Shown here: positions 48,501 through 59,834 of the stretch, piece by piece
Numbering within the stretch: the first letter of the stretch is position 1
Layout: each line of letters opens with the position of its first letter
The notes under the pieces: generated by a model
What the model saw: only the letters and a program-made list of their open reading frames with translations
Database searches by the model: none
Told to the model about the DNA's origin: nothing
Source of the DNA: Phalacrocorax aristotelis
Lineage: Eukaryota; Chordata; Aves; Suliformes; Phalacrocoracidae
DNA length: 64,000 bases
Assembly: GCF_949628215.1 (NCBI RefSeq)
Contig: NC_134283.1
Location: 7,501,638 to 7,565,637, forward strand
Reading direction: 5' to 3'
Made by a program: the position numbers and the translations under genes

Positions 48501-51500
48501 CGGAGAAGGTGAATGTTGATCTCTGCACAGCCATGCAGCAGCAACCCTGCCTGGTTACTTCTTGGCGGCAATCTGGCAAACAGAGATCCCTCTTCACACA
48601 CAAGTGGAGGATCAGACAGCCCTTCTGGAACTGCACTGTTCCTCAGTCATACAAGAACTCAAGCCTGAAATACTTCCAGAACCACAGCTTTTCACACAGA
48701 CCATCTAGACACTGGCAGGACACTTTTTAAAGACAGAAGAATCTTTGACACAATATTTTGCATTGCCTCTGAGCTAACTAGCTTCAAAGCGTTCTGAGTC
48801 AATCCATGTCTTAACTCTGCCTCTGGGCAAATAGGCACAAACATTGCCACTTGGGGGAGGTGGGGGGTGCCCAACAAATCAGCTTGTAAAATATTAGATG
48901 ATTCCTGAACATGCATTTATCAAGAATCAATGCCAATTCTATCGTGTTTTTGTACATGCATGCAGTTACACCAGAGTATAAATGAAATACCAAAGACTCG
49001 GCTCTTTTCCGCAGGGACTCCATCTCATTTGAGCAACACCTGGGACTATGGCACCCCGATTCCCAGTGTTTCCAGGCACAGGAGACTTTACATTAATGGT
49101 AGAGTTAAACTCCCAGTGACAGCACCTGTGGATATTATTTGTGGATTTAACACTGCTTTGCTGTATGGCAGTGTGCAAGAGATTTGCGTTACATGCCTTG
49201 GTTTCTTTGTCTTTATGACAACACACAGTATTTACACGGTTCATAGGAATACTGCTGCGTGGCAGTGCAGCAGTCAGGCAGCCCTTTAAACCATAGCACA
49301 GCTTTAGTGTAAAGGCCATTACAATTTTTAGTGTTCAGAGTCAAGTAATGTAAGGAGATTATTCCAGAAACTCAAAATGTGTGTTCTATATGCTGTTTCT
49401 TTTATTGTCTCTATAGCCAACAGCCCTTGTCATGTTAGAAGCTGAATATTGGTATAGATAAAACCCTGTTCTGACCTCATGTGGCCATTCATAAGCTCCA
49501 AATGCAATCAAATTAGGGATAATGCAACCCGAGCTCACCCAGGTACACGGAAGTTTGAGGCATGCATAAAGACAGACATTTAACTCCCACGCGTTGTTAG
49601 TGCCGGTTACTCTGCCTCATTCCACGGTGCAGACCTACGCACACCATTTGGGTTTGTGCGCATATGCAAAAGATAATTTGTACTATCACTTTTTTGCTAC
49701 TATAGTTAAAAGCCAGCTATTCTTTTTTACAGTTGTATATTTAGACCAGAAGCCCTTCTAAGTACCTTCTGGATACGACAAAGCCAAAAACCCACACGTG
49801 GCTACTTTCTTGCTCTTTCCCAAGCTTTTATCACTACCGCTTTATTCAAATTTCTGTTTATTGGCAACAAATCAGTTTATTTTATATAAAGGAGATATTT
49901 CTTTGTGTTTACTTCACTAGAGAGGATGTGCTTTGTTTTAGGAAACTGCAAAACTACAGAATACTTTCCAAAAGCAAGGTCCTTCATAATCTCACATTAT
50001 TCGAGCAGCACTCTGCTGATGGCCTGTGTTACTCCCGCCTCCTTTGTCTTTCAGCCTTGTTCCAGTTCTCTGATCCACCAGAACCATCATACAACAACTG
50101 GATCTTCACAAAAACCTCATTTTTACAGCCTTGCTATTACAGATTTCTCCATAGCTTACCAGCACCACCCATTTTTTCAGTATTTCTCACCAACCCTTTT
50201 AAACCCAGACTTAAAAGCACCTGCGTGACAGTGGTTTCCCTTTTTTCTCCCTTAACCTTCCCTGTCGTGGCCTCTCTTCTTTATCTTGCAGTAGCAGGGG
50301 TTCCTGACTAAGCCTTGCCTTCTTCTACTTGGACCTTGTAATAAGATCCTGCCTCATGAAATGATGTGCTTCTTCCTCTACCGTTCCCAAATAGCAGGTG
50401 ATGGGGTTTTTTTTATTATTATTATTTTGGAAGTCCGACAAAACCTGTGACCAACATGACTTCTGCCACTGTAACTCTTCATCACGTTTTCTAAACAATT
50501 CAACTGAGTCAAATATTCTTACTCCCGAAGACATTCTATCACACGTTCCTCAGGCTCTCCTTGGGCTCTATTTTGCGTTATTCATTTCACAATATGGGAT
50601 CTTAAAATCAGTAGTAAAATATTAGAAATTCCTGTACTGCCTGTCTGCTTGTTCCAAGGAACTTTAGGTTTTGCTTTATTACTACTACGGAGAAGAAATT
50701 GTGCGCTGTTCCAGAACCACTACTCCAAACCACGGGAACTAAACTTACTGGTTACAAAATACAGTAAACATTGTCTTCCAGATAGTAAAGATGTAATCAA
50801 TAAAAAGCCTTGACATCATAATTTCCAAAGTCTGAGAAGCTTCACAGCCAAATCCACCTACTAGCATCAGATTACAAGAGCACATTAATATTGGGTCTTT
50901 GGAAAAAATCTCCATGTTCTTTTGTAACAGTGGATTCTCTCCAATGAAATCCGTCCCTCATCAATAAACCAATTATGTAAGTTCTTGAAACTCATGAAGG
51001 TAAATCCCAAAGGTCTAGAAAGATCCAAATGAGAAAATATGTCTCTGTTGATTTTGTCTATATATTTTTTTTCTTTCAGAAAGTAGTTCCATGAGGACTG
51101 CAAATCTCATTATTCACAAGTCATCACTGTGTTTTTTGATTATTCAAAAAGGTCTGACATCCTACCATTGGGTGCCACTCCGTAACTTCATTAAAATTAT
51201 ACTTGAACAAAACCAAAATCCACCAATATATTAAATGGTGATGCAGTTGTGATCTTAGAGAGTATGACTCATGCTCATCCTCAGTTTGGGCTACATCAGT
51301 TTACAGTAAGACTGAAATTGTTCATCTAGGTAAGATGAAAGGTATTTAAATTTATCTTGTTTGCTGGTTGACACTTTTACCATCTATTTTGCAGTCCTAT
51401 TTGCTCTATTACTTAAATGTTCCTCCTGGCACTGTTAAAAACCTTCTCATTCTAAGCCTATATTAAAGATTTTTAACTCCACATATGTATTGTACCAATG

Positions 51501-53125
51501 TGATTGCTATAAAAATGGCTTTATTTTACAAGTTTAATGCTCATGCGTGAATACTCATTCAGCTTAGCATTACATTGCATCAACAGAAATCAAGCTGCTA
51601 TGTAATCGGTAGCAGGGAGCCAAAGCAGAAGCGTTCACGTGACAGAACGTCACTGATTCAGCTGAGGTAGTTTCTTATCTAATCCAATTAAATCTGTGTG
51701 TGTAAATGCACCAAAAAAAGCAAACGGCGCGTACACAAGCTACAGTAATTCAGGAAAATAGGCAAGAATTTGAACACACATTTTGCTAGCTCTAGCCTAA
51801 TATAGGCTTAACTGCAGGAACACGTAGAATTATGCTGGATGTTTCCTTCAAACTGAAGGAAAGATAGTGCATTGTGTTACTTCTGCTAAAAAATTCAAAG
51901 GTTATGCCCTTTTTCCTCAGGAAGGCTTAAGATCTTTAAGATTTTACCCAGGACGTAACTATAGCATATAATAGAAAAACCCTCAAGTTCTTTCTCAAGG
52001 TTGCTGGTGTTTGGTGATGGTAGGGAATTCACTTTTACATGACCTTTACTCTACTAAACTGAATGCATTTAAATGAAGATTTGGAGCTGTAATGTGCGAG
52101 GATTTATTTCTTATAGATAAGGCCTACATTTTCAAAGGTCTGCACTTTAATCCCACATTCAAAGCCTGAACTTTGATATTCAAACTAGCATATTCAGTAA
52201 ACTCAAAACAGTGGAAAATCAGTTGCTCATCTGAAAATCTTAAATTACATCGCTTCCTTTTAGTATTCTTTTCTCTAAGTCAGTGTTTGTAACATACAGC
52301 TTTGTCCTACAAAATACCTTTGTGCTCAATCATTCACAGCAGGCTAATATATACAGGAACGCTTTAGTATCGACAATATACTTGCTTTGCTGCCTTGGTG
52401 TTAATTTATATCATTATCTGTAATGAGCAATAATATCATCACTAAACTGCAATACCACATTAAACTCAATTATCGCATTAAATTTGGATTATATTATGCT
52501 AAGAGATGTCTTTATGCCCAAGAGTAATTTTGCTTTTAAAACTTACCTGTGTTTAAAATGATTGAAAAGAATATATGAGCAATTTTCATTAGGTGAGAAC
52601 ATTTATCTTGATTAATGATTGTTATGCACTAAAATAAAGTGTTATTTTGGATAAAATAATTGTACTTTTTCAGGGTAAAACTACATAAACCAGAAAAAAT
52701 AAACTTGCTTCCAACTAAAGTTCCCCACTACACTTAGAAAAGAGGAATTTAATCAGAGTACACATTAATGCTGTAAAATATTATAAAATCTTAAAGATTT
52801 AAGACTTAAAAGAAAAAATCATGACAGGGAATTTTGAATGATCAAAGAAAAATTCCAAATCAGAACAGCCTCATAATCGGGTGGCCTCAGAACAGAGCTG
52901 TACATAGTGCGTGCTTGGTGCTGCTACTACTGAGTAAGTGCCCATGACCAACTTCCACAGCGTCTGGGGAAACAGCATGAGTCTCTTGGTGAACCCCAAG
53001 TGTGGGAAGATGCAAGTTTCCACTGACTGGAATATTCATTCTCTTGCTCTCTTCAGTAATGAATCAGTCCATGTTGTGATGATCCAGTAATGAATCTCAG
53101 GGTGTGTAAGGTAGGACTCAAACAG

Positions 53126-53612
53126 TAGAATACAGAATCACACAGAAGCACACAGAATGGTGGGGGTTGGAAGGGACCTCTGGAGATCATCTCATCCAAC
53201 CCCCCTGCCTGAGCAGGCACACCCAGAGCAGGGGCACAGGGCCGCGTCCAGGCGGGGGGTGAATGTCTCCAGGGAAGGGACCCCACAGCCTCTCTGGGCA
53301 GCCTGTGCCCCTGCTCTGGCACCCGCACAGGGAAGGGGTTTGTCCTCATGTTCAGGTGGAACTTCCCGTGTTCCAGCTTGTGCCCGGTGCCCCTTGGCCT
53401 GGCGTTGGGCACCACTGAAAAGAGCCCAGTCCCATCATCCTGACACCCACCCTTTAGATATTTATAGGTATTGATGAGATCCCCCCTCAGTCTTCTCTTC
53501 TCCAGGCTATAACAAACCCAGGTCTCTCAGCCTTTCCTCATAAGGGAGATGCTCCAGTCCCCTGGTCATCTTGGTAGCTCTCTGCTGGACTTGCTCAAGC
53601 AGTTCCCTGTAA
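53126..53612 (-). mobile_element. 5'-truncated CR1 LINE
   Basis: On the plus strand the text runs CACAGAATGGTGGGGGTTGG, GGGACCTCTGGAGATCATC and TCCAACCCCCCTGCC. This is the reverse complement of the well-known avian CR1 3' end, so the element is on the minus strand with its 3' end near 53126. The copy is about 490 bases and lacks everything 5' of the last part of ORF2 and the 3'UTR, as is usual for CR1. The 3' end carries degenerate ACAGAATC/ACAGAAGC units. The 120-codon open frame across it is a remnant and not a host gene. It lies in the large VAT1L intron, in the same orientation as the gene. Confidence 0.93.
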
Positions 53613-56600
53613 TATACTGACTCAAAGTTGAACATTCAACTGTCCTTCCTAATTACAGTCAATACCAGCAATGCATCATCTGCTTAATATGTAGATTATC
53701 TAGAGAAAACTACAAAATTACCTTATCTACAAATCTTGTAGATAAGACAGTAGTAAGTGCTTTTTTAGGGATATCGGCAAAGTTGTATGAAATAGAACAC
53801 AAAAACTGTGTCTTCTTTGCAAAAAAGAGAATCTAGTAACCTAATTAGACTATTACTACGAAAATTTTAAAAAATTAAAAACAACAACCCAGGAGATTAA
53901 TTTTGTGCTACTGCTCATGAGATTTCCAAAAATTCTAGCAGTCTGCCAAAACTAGTCATCAACACAATTAGCTGCTGAGAGACAAGCTTGGTTTTGCTAG
54001 TGGAACCACAACATCAGCTCTTGATCGATTTGATTAGCTATTGACCAGCTATATTAGTTGATGGAACTGCTAATAATTGGCTTTTCCTTTGGCTACTGTT
54101 ACATAGACAGACTGATAAGCAGATCCCAGAAGAATAGCTAGAACGTTCACTTTAGAAAGGCATTTCTAAAACCAAACAGGCCCAATTGATTTCATTCACC
54201 AGAGTTCTACGTCTAACAACCAAGCATCCTTCTACTACAGCTAAAAGCTTATGTCTATGTTATCTCTTCAGAGGCCAAGCACCCAAAATCCCCAAATGCA
54301 GAAAAACATGAGCTAGAATATACAGCAGAAATGCTGAAGGCGTAGTACCTACTGACGTTTCTCACCACAGAAATTTTGCAGTCCCCGAAAGCATCTCATT
54401 CCCTTCTGCTCTATTAACTCTTCTGCTCACTGTCAGTCATGGAAGATGGCCACGGGGACCAATGATGCCAACGTAGTGTCATTTAGACAAAAACGGACCT
54501 ATCACATTTAAATATAGAGAGATATTTTCCTTATTCTTATCTTCCACTCCCTTTTGCTTCTTTTCAGTGACTCCTTAGATGGCTTTCTAGGCATTGATTA
54601 ATGCTGTACTAGACCCAGATTATAGCCAGAAAAAAACCAACCAAACAAAATAACTAGTCTGATTTTTTGCAAATCAGAGACCAAAACTTCATCTAAAATC
54701 ACCAGGGATCTCTTCCCAGTCTGAAAATAGGAAGGTTTCAAAGGCAGGAGGAATCTGAATTATTTGTATTCTGTATTGTGCCAGACATATAAGGATGACA
54801 TCTCTCAGCTCTCTCAACATCACCAAGCAGACTTCATTATTTCTATCTCCATTTTTTAAAGATCCTTAGCACCTGGGAAAATAGGCCTTTTGAAATTTGA
54901 ACTGAGACCAAAAAAAGTTTCTGAGAGAATGAAAACAGTCACTGGGAATTGTTAACAGAAACCTCAGATTTCTCCTTCATGATACCCTGGGAGAAAAGCT
55001 GAATTTCTCACATTAGCAGTCCCTGCCAGTTCAACTTGAACAACCGAGAGCCTTCTTTCTGAACCAGTCAACTAATTAACAAAGAAGCGTGAGTGGAATT
55101 CTTTGACACAGAGGAAAATCCCAGGTTCCATTCACAGGCTCTGTGGCTTAAACTACACACACTAATAGTACCTAGCACAAGAATGGAACGGCATCTCAGT
55201 GTGTCTTTGAAAACTTAGTTTCCAATATCTTCCCTTTAGTACCTGCTATTTATCTAGTATTTTTCATTTATGGCATCCAGTAGTTACTTCTGAGTGACGG
55301 AAAACACTCACTGTTCCAACTCTTACAAATTCCTTGCCAGTTAGTGGTACTGCCAAATCTGTGGAACAGGAGATAAGCAAACTTGCTGTCAGAATCCATT
55401 TAAAATTATTTCTGCTGGTGAATGTAATGTATCGACATACATTTAATCAATCTGCATGCAAGACTGGGAGAAGACAGGCAGATGTTTCATTGCATTATCA
55501 TGTAGAAATAAGAAGGAATGGATCGAAGCATGTTTGGATCAAGGGTATAAGAACAAGTAGCTTTTGTTCTTTAATACTTCACGAAGAGTCTAGAAATTGT
55601 TTTTGAACAGGGAAATGACTCAATGAAACCCTGTTTTCCTGACTCTTGAGAACAGCTTAAGTCGTATGATACCAACAGTAAAAATAAAGTGTAAAACAAA
55701 CAAGTTAGAGTCAAACATTCAAGATAGAGTATATTTCTTCTATGTTTATCTCCTGGAGTTATGTACACACACTAGTGTTTTTAAAGGTGCCCTTGATGCC
55801 TAAGGCATATCCCCTCTGCTTTGGTAAAGCTTTCCCTAGCTAGGTCTCGGGTTATTTTCTGCATGGTACAGGATCACCAGATCAGTTCAATGCATCAGGA
55901 ATGCGTGCCAATTTATTCCTTAAAAGCCAGCTAATGTATTTCAGTAAGCAGACTACTGTAAAATACTGCTTCTTCACAGTAATTAATCAGCAGCTTGCTC
56001 CACATAACAGGTTTTGTTATTATTTTTTCTAATATAAGACAAACCAGTTTTTCCCCCTATACAATCTCCTGTTGCTAATTTAATTAACTGGAGGCATGTG
56101 ACTAGTTTATCTTTAATAGTGCACACTTTCTTGAGTGGAATCTGTCAATGCTTCTTATATTATTTTCCTGCCTATTTTCCCCTGCCCCTCACATTATCCA
56201 TCAGGAACTAAGCCTACATGTCGCTTTCCTTTGGCGTGCAGTTACAGAAAGCTATTATCTCCGTGGCACACAAGGGCAAAGAGAAATGACAATCTGTCCT
56301 GACCCAGAAACACGCATCATGACTCACCACCACAATTCCAACTTCCAGTGTATCACGCCTTCTAGAAAAGTATTTTCTGCCTGTGTATCTCCATAACTAA
56401 TTAATTCTTAGCAGAGTGCTTACTAAGTAGATTAGAGAAGTGCTGTAGCTGTGGGCTGTATTTATGTTAATTGAGAGAGGCTTAGTCTCACACTAGTCAG
56501 CTTCTAACCTTTGTAACAGCAACATTTGAACACAGAATCAGTGTTCATCGGAAATACTGCCAAAACACTTTTCCATGTCTGCTCCTTCATTCCAAAATAT

Positions 56601-56790
56601 TAAGATACCATTCCCTTGAAATAAAACGGCTTACTGAAATTTGGTAGAACACATACCATTCTGAGATCAGAGCCCCCCGTAAACGCATCGAATCGCAAAG
56701 GCTCAAAGAGATGCTGAGACACAGCCCAGGGGCTTGGCTGTCAGAGGCCAGAACTGAAAATCAGAGACTTTCAGGCTGATCCATGATCTT
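53613..56790 (-). other. VAT1L: VAT1L intron, second visible part
   Basis: AT-rich intronic DNA. No exon, RNA gene or young repeat was recognised. Confidence 0.55.
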
Positions 56791-56794
56791 TCCA

Positions 56795-56890
56795 CTAACA
56801 CGCTGCGTGGCATCAGGCAAGTGAAGATATCCAACTCCTCTTTTGTTATTTATCTATTAAATGAGTATTACAGCATGAATATTCCCAGCA
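56795..56890 (+). repeat. MIR-like SINE remnant
   Basis: The order of blocks fits the MIR core: CTGCGTGGCATCAGGCAAGT, then CCAACTCCTC, a TTATTTATCTATTAAATGAG block and ATTACAG. It is heavily diverged, in plus orientation, antisense to VAT1L. Confidence 0.4.
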
Positions 56891-57002
56891 TGCACAGAGG
56901 AACATTCTGAAGACTCTAGACGGCAAAATTGTTTAAACACAGGTATTCAACTGGCAGGTTAGGCAAAACTAAAGCTAAGACAAGCTAAATTTCAGAAGCT
57001 GT

Positions 57003-57025
57003 AAAGAAAAGAAAAGAAAAGAAAG
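57003..57025 (+). repeat. (GAAAA)n microsatellite
   Basis: Four to five units of GAAAA at 57003-57025; pentanucleotide microsatellite. Confidence 0.8.
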
Positions 57026-58676
57026 CGCAGAGCTGAAATAAATTACTTGTTTAATTAAATTCCAATCATGTAGCTTGATTTTCATGCAGTGTTTATGAAT
57101 AATATATAGCAATTGAAAATAATTGACTTCTGCTTACATACTTAACAGACTTAACAAGTGAAGTCTAAGCTTCCTAAAACAGCTCATTTACCCAACCTGA
57201 TTTTGTGGTAATCATAGCTAATGTCATGTATCTGAGGCCTTATTACAGAGCCACAGTGCCTTCATCTAAGTGTCATCTTACTTCTTTCTATCTCACTCTT
57301 TTAATAAAAATCATAACCACATTACATTGCCATCAACGGCATGTGAAGCCAAAAAGACCACTGGGTTATGCCATCACTTGCTGATGCAGTTAGGAAGGGC
57401 AGAATGAATTATGAAGTAATATGAAGTCCTGTTAAACAGAATTAAATGGGGAAGAAATGTAAATGAAGTTATATAGGCATTTAGTAGGAACTTAATAATT
57501 CATGTGAGAGCAGCAAGGATCCCATCATGAGGTATACACAATGTTTTAGACAGGAAAAAAAATTGCAAGACCTAATTAATCTCCAGTTTTATTCTGCTAA
57601 GCATATAGCTCTGAAATTAGTTGGAGTTTTAATTAATATTTACTTCAGATAAGCATCTTGGGAAAAATTATTTGCGAAGTATTTATTAAAAAATCACCTT
57701 ACCTGTAGCTCAACTTTCATTCATTTAGAACTTGCGTTCATTATATTTAATGTTAGTGAGGTAAAATTCAAGTGGAATAGCTTTCCCCTTACTCTTCCCA
57801 AAATTTGAAAGATATTTTGGCCTATACCTGTGTATAATTTGATCATGAACTAGATAGAAGCAAGCTACCCTGAATTATTCAGGTTTTGCTTCTCAGTCTG
57901 CTTTCCCCACATCTCTATTCTGAAACCTGTTCCATCAGTAAGACATAGCTCCTTGCATTTTTGTATGCTTTAATACAAGCTTCCTGCAGATATCCAACTT
58001 GTGTTAGACTTGTTTGTACACAAAGCAGCAATGGTGATGTACAGATAAAACACATTTACTTTGAACTACAGTTGTTTATTTTATACAGTGAAAGGGAACA
58101 GAATCTCACACGTAGGAAGAACAAAGAGCTCTAAGGCAGTATCACAGGACAGTATATATGCAGAGCTAATCCCTGTAAATCAGGAAAGCAGTTCATGAAC
58201 AACTGCAAATGAAGTACTGTCAGAGAAACATCCGCAGCATCAAACAGGCAGACGCTGCACTGTAGTGCTAAAGGAGCAATCGTAGCAAAGGAAACAACGA
58301 TGGGCTCATGGGAGTTTCCACAGAATAAGTTACAGTTCCCTCTTTCTACAATATAATACTGCAAAGTAAAATATTTTATGTTTATGAAAAAAAAATTATT
58401 TTGTGTATTTCAGGGTGGGTTATTACTTTGGTTAGAAATGAACTTCCACTTCTATCATGCTTCTCCAGATTATTTTGCAAACCTTGAAGAACAAATACAG
58501 GTTCTAAATGCTATGGAAGTCGCTTGACTTCAAAAAAAGTGTAGTTGGTTCAGCTGAATAATCTGTTTTCATCAAGCAGAAAAGAGAAAAACCTGCGCAT
58601 GCCATTATTATTATATTATCACAAAAAAACCCCAAACCCTAAAAATAAATACAAGATGGCGTTTAGTATTCATAAC

Positions 58677-58732
58677 AAGGTACCAGCCTGATCTGATATT
58701 ATTAGATTGTCCTCTTACTATGTTAAAAGTAA
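58677..58732 (+). repeat. Diverged local repeat, copy 1
   Basis: The core AAGGTACCAGCCTGATCT and the following ATATTATTAGATT and CCTCTTACT blocks recur in the same order and orientation at 59777-59834. By eye the identity is roughly 80 percent over about 58 bases, with weaker similarity on both sides. The family is unknown. Confidence 0.55.
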
Positions 58733-59776
58733 CTAATGGGTCAATTTTCTCTATGTCTTACTATTGTGATACATGAAAGGCTTTTTGCCCTAAAGCTAAG
58801 ATCAGTGAAAGGTACGAATAGCTTTTGATGTAATTAAAGTCTCTCCTTTAGGGGGTTCACTGTTATTGTTCCGCTATCATGGGTTTGAGATTTCCCATCT
58901 CTCTACCCCCAACAATGTTGATATCCTTGATATCTAGAAGCGGGCACTGAGATAGTAATTTATACAAGAGGATGAGTTCAGTGGAAAAAAACAAACCCAA
59001 CAATCCAGGTTTACAGTACCTGAATCCTTTGAAGCCACACAGAGCTGTGCTAAAACCAGACATGTTGAGATGGCTTTGCCCTCCCCAAAACATGCTACAA
59101 ATTCTGTATGGAAAGTGTTTCTTCATCCAGCTCTCACCACTGGACTGCAACTTGCTGAGGCTGTGATCTTAGATGTAAGGTTTCTACTGTTTTCCTTTGC
59201 GTGCTAATAACATTGAGAGCTAACGCAGAGAACAGAAAGCATGCGAGAACAGCAACACACAAGAAAATGCTTCTTTTAAAGGAAATTATAGTATCAGCAG
59301 GTATTCTATAACGTTATTATAATGTGACCACCTGCACTGTCCTTAGCAATTGACTATAGAGAAAAAGCTCTGGCTTCAAGACAAGGAAATCTCACTTACA
59401 TAAAAACTGTATTTACAGCTAGACCTGCAACATCTCTCAATTTTTCAGCCCCAAAAAACAGTGACTGATAGTGCAGTGATCCTTACAAACTAAATTAAGG
59501 TGCAGAACTCTTTCCAGTCAAAAAAATTTTACGCACTGAGCACAAGGCAGTCATTAGAGTCCTCCGATACTGATATCAAGATCCACAGGGCTTGATCCAT
59601 ATGTGTATTTAAGTGCCGCAATTCCACTGATTTCAGTCACAACTGCATACCGCTGAATATTCCTGAATCTGAGCTACAACTGTTGTGTTACTATTTGCTA
59701 AGTAAGGAGTTGCTACAGACATTATTACATTACAACTACAAAACAATGATACAGGGTGATGTTCAGTGCCTACTGT

Positions 59777-59834
59777 AAGGTACTGGCCTGATCTTGTAAT
59801 ATTATCAGATTACCCTCTTACTTTTTAAGAGTAA
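59777..59834 (+). repeat. Diverged local repeat, copy 2
   Basis: Partner of 58677-58732, about 1.1 kb away in the same orientation: AAGGTACTGGCCTGATCT, then AATATTATCAGATT and CCCTCTTACT. Confidence 0.55.

Larger units (their letters stand above)
34963..53125 (-). other. VAT1L: VAT1L intron, first visible part
   Basis: AT-rich DNA without a recognisable VAT1L exon in the minus-strand frames. It is probably the intron upstream of the penultimate exon. Chance open frames of up to 127 codons occur (for example 48.3-48.6 and 49.9-50.3 kb), overlapping in several frames and without motifs. It contains poly-T tracts at 39985-40002 and 45557-45570 and an ancient repeat remnant near 43.4 kb. Confidence 0.6.

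Noticed and set aside
48265-48636. 123-codon minus-strand open frame
   Set aside because: No domain, no supporting splice context in the VAT1L frame, and it does not match any part of VAT1L.
49905-50311. Two overlapping plus-strand open frames of 107 and 127 codons
   Set aside because: They overlap in different frames in intronic DNA, are Ser/Phe/Leu-rich from pyrimidine-rich sequence, and show no recognisable domain.
53053-53415. 120-codon minus-strand open frame
   Set aside because: It is a fragment of the 3' part of the CR1 element, not a host gene.
58625-58645. Telomere-like CCCCAAACCCTAAA stretch
   Set aside because: It is a single short A/C-rich run without repeated telomere units.
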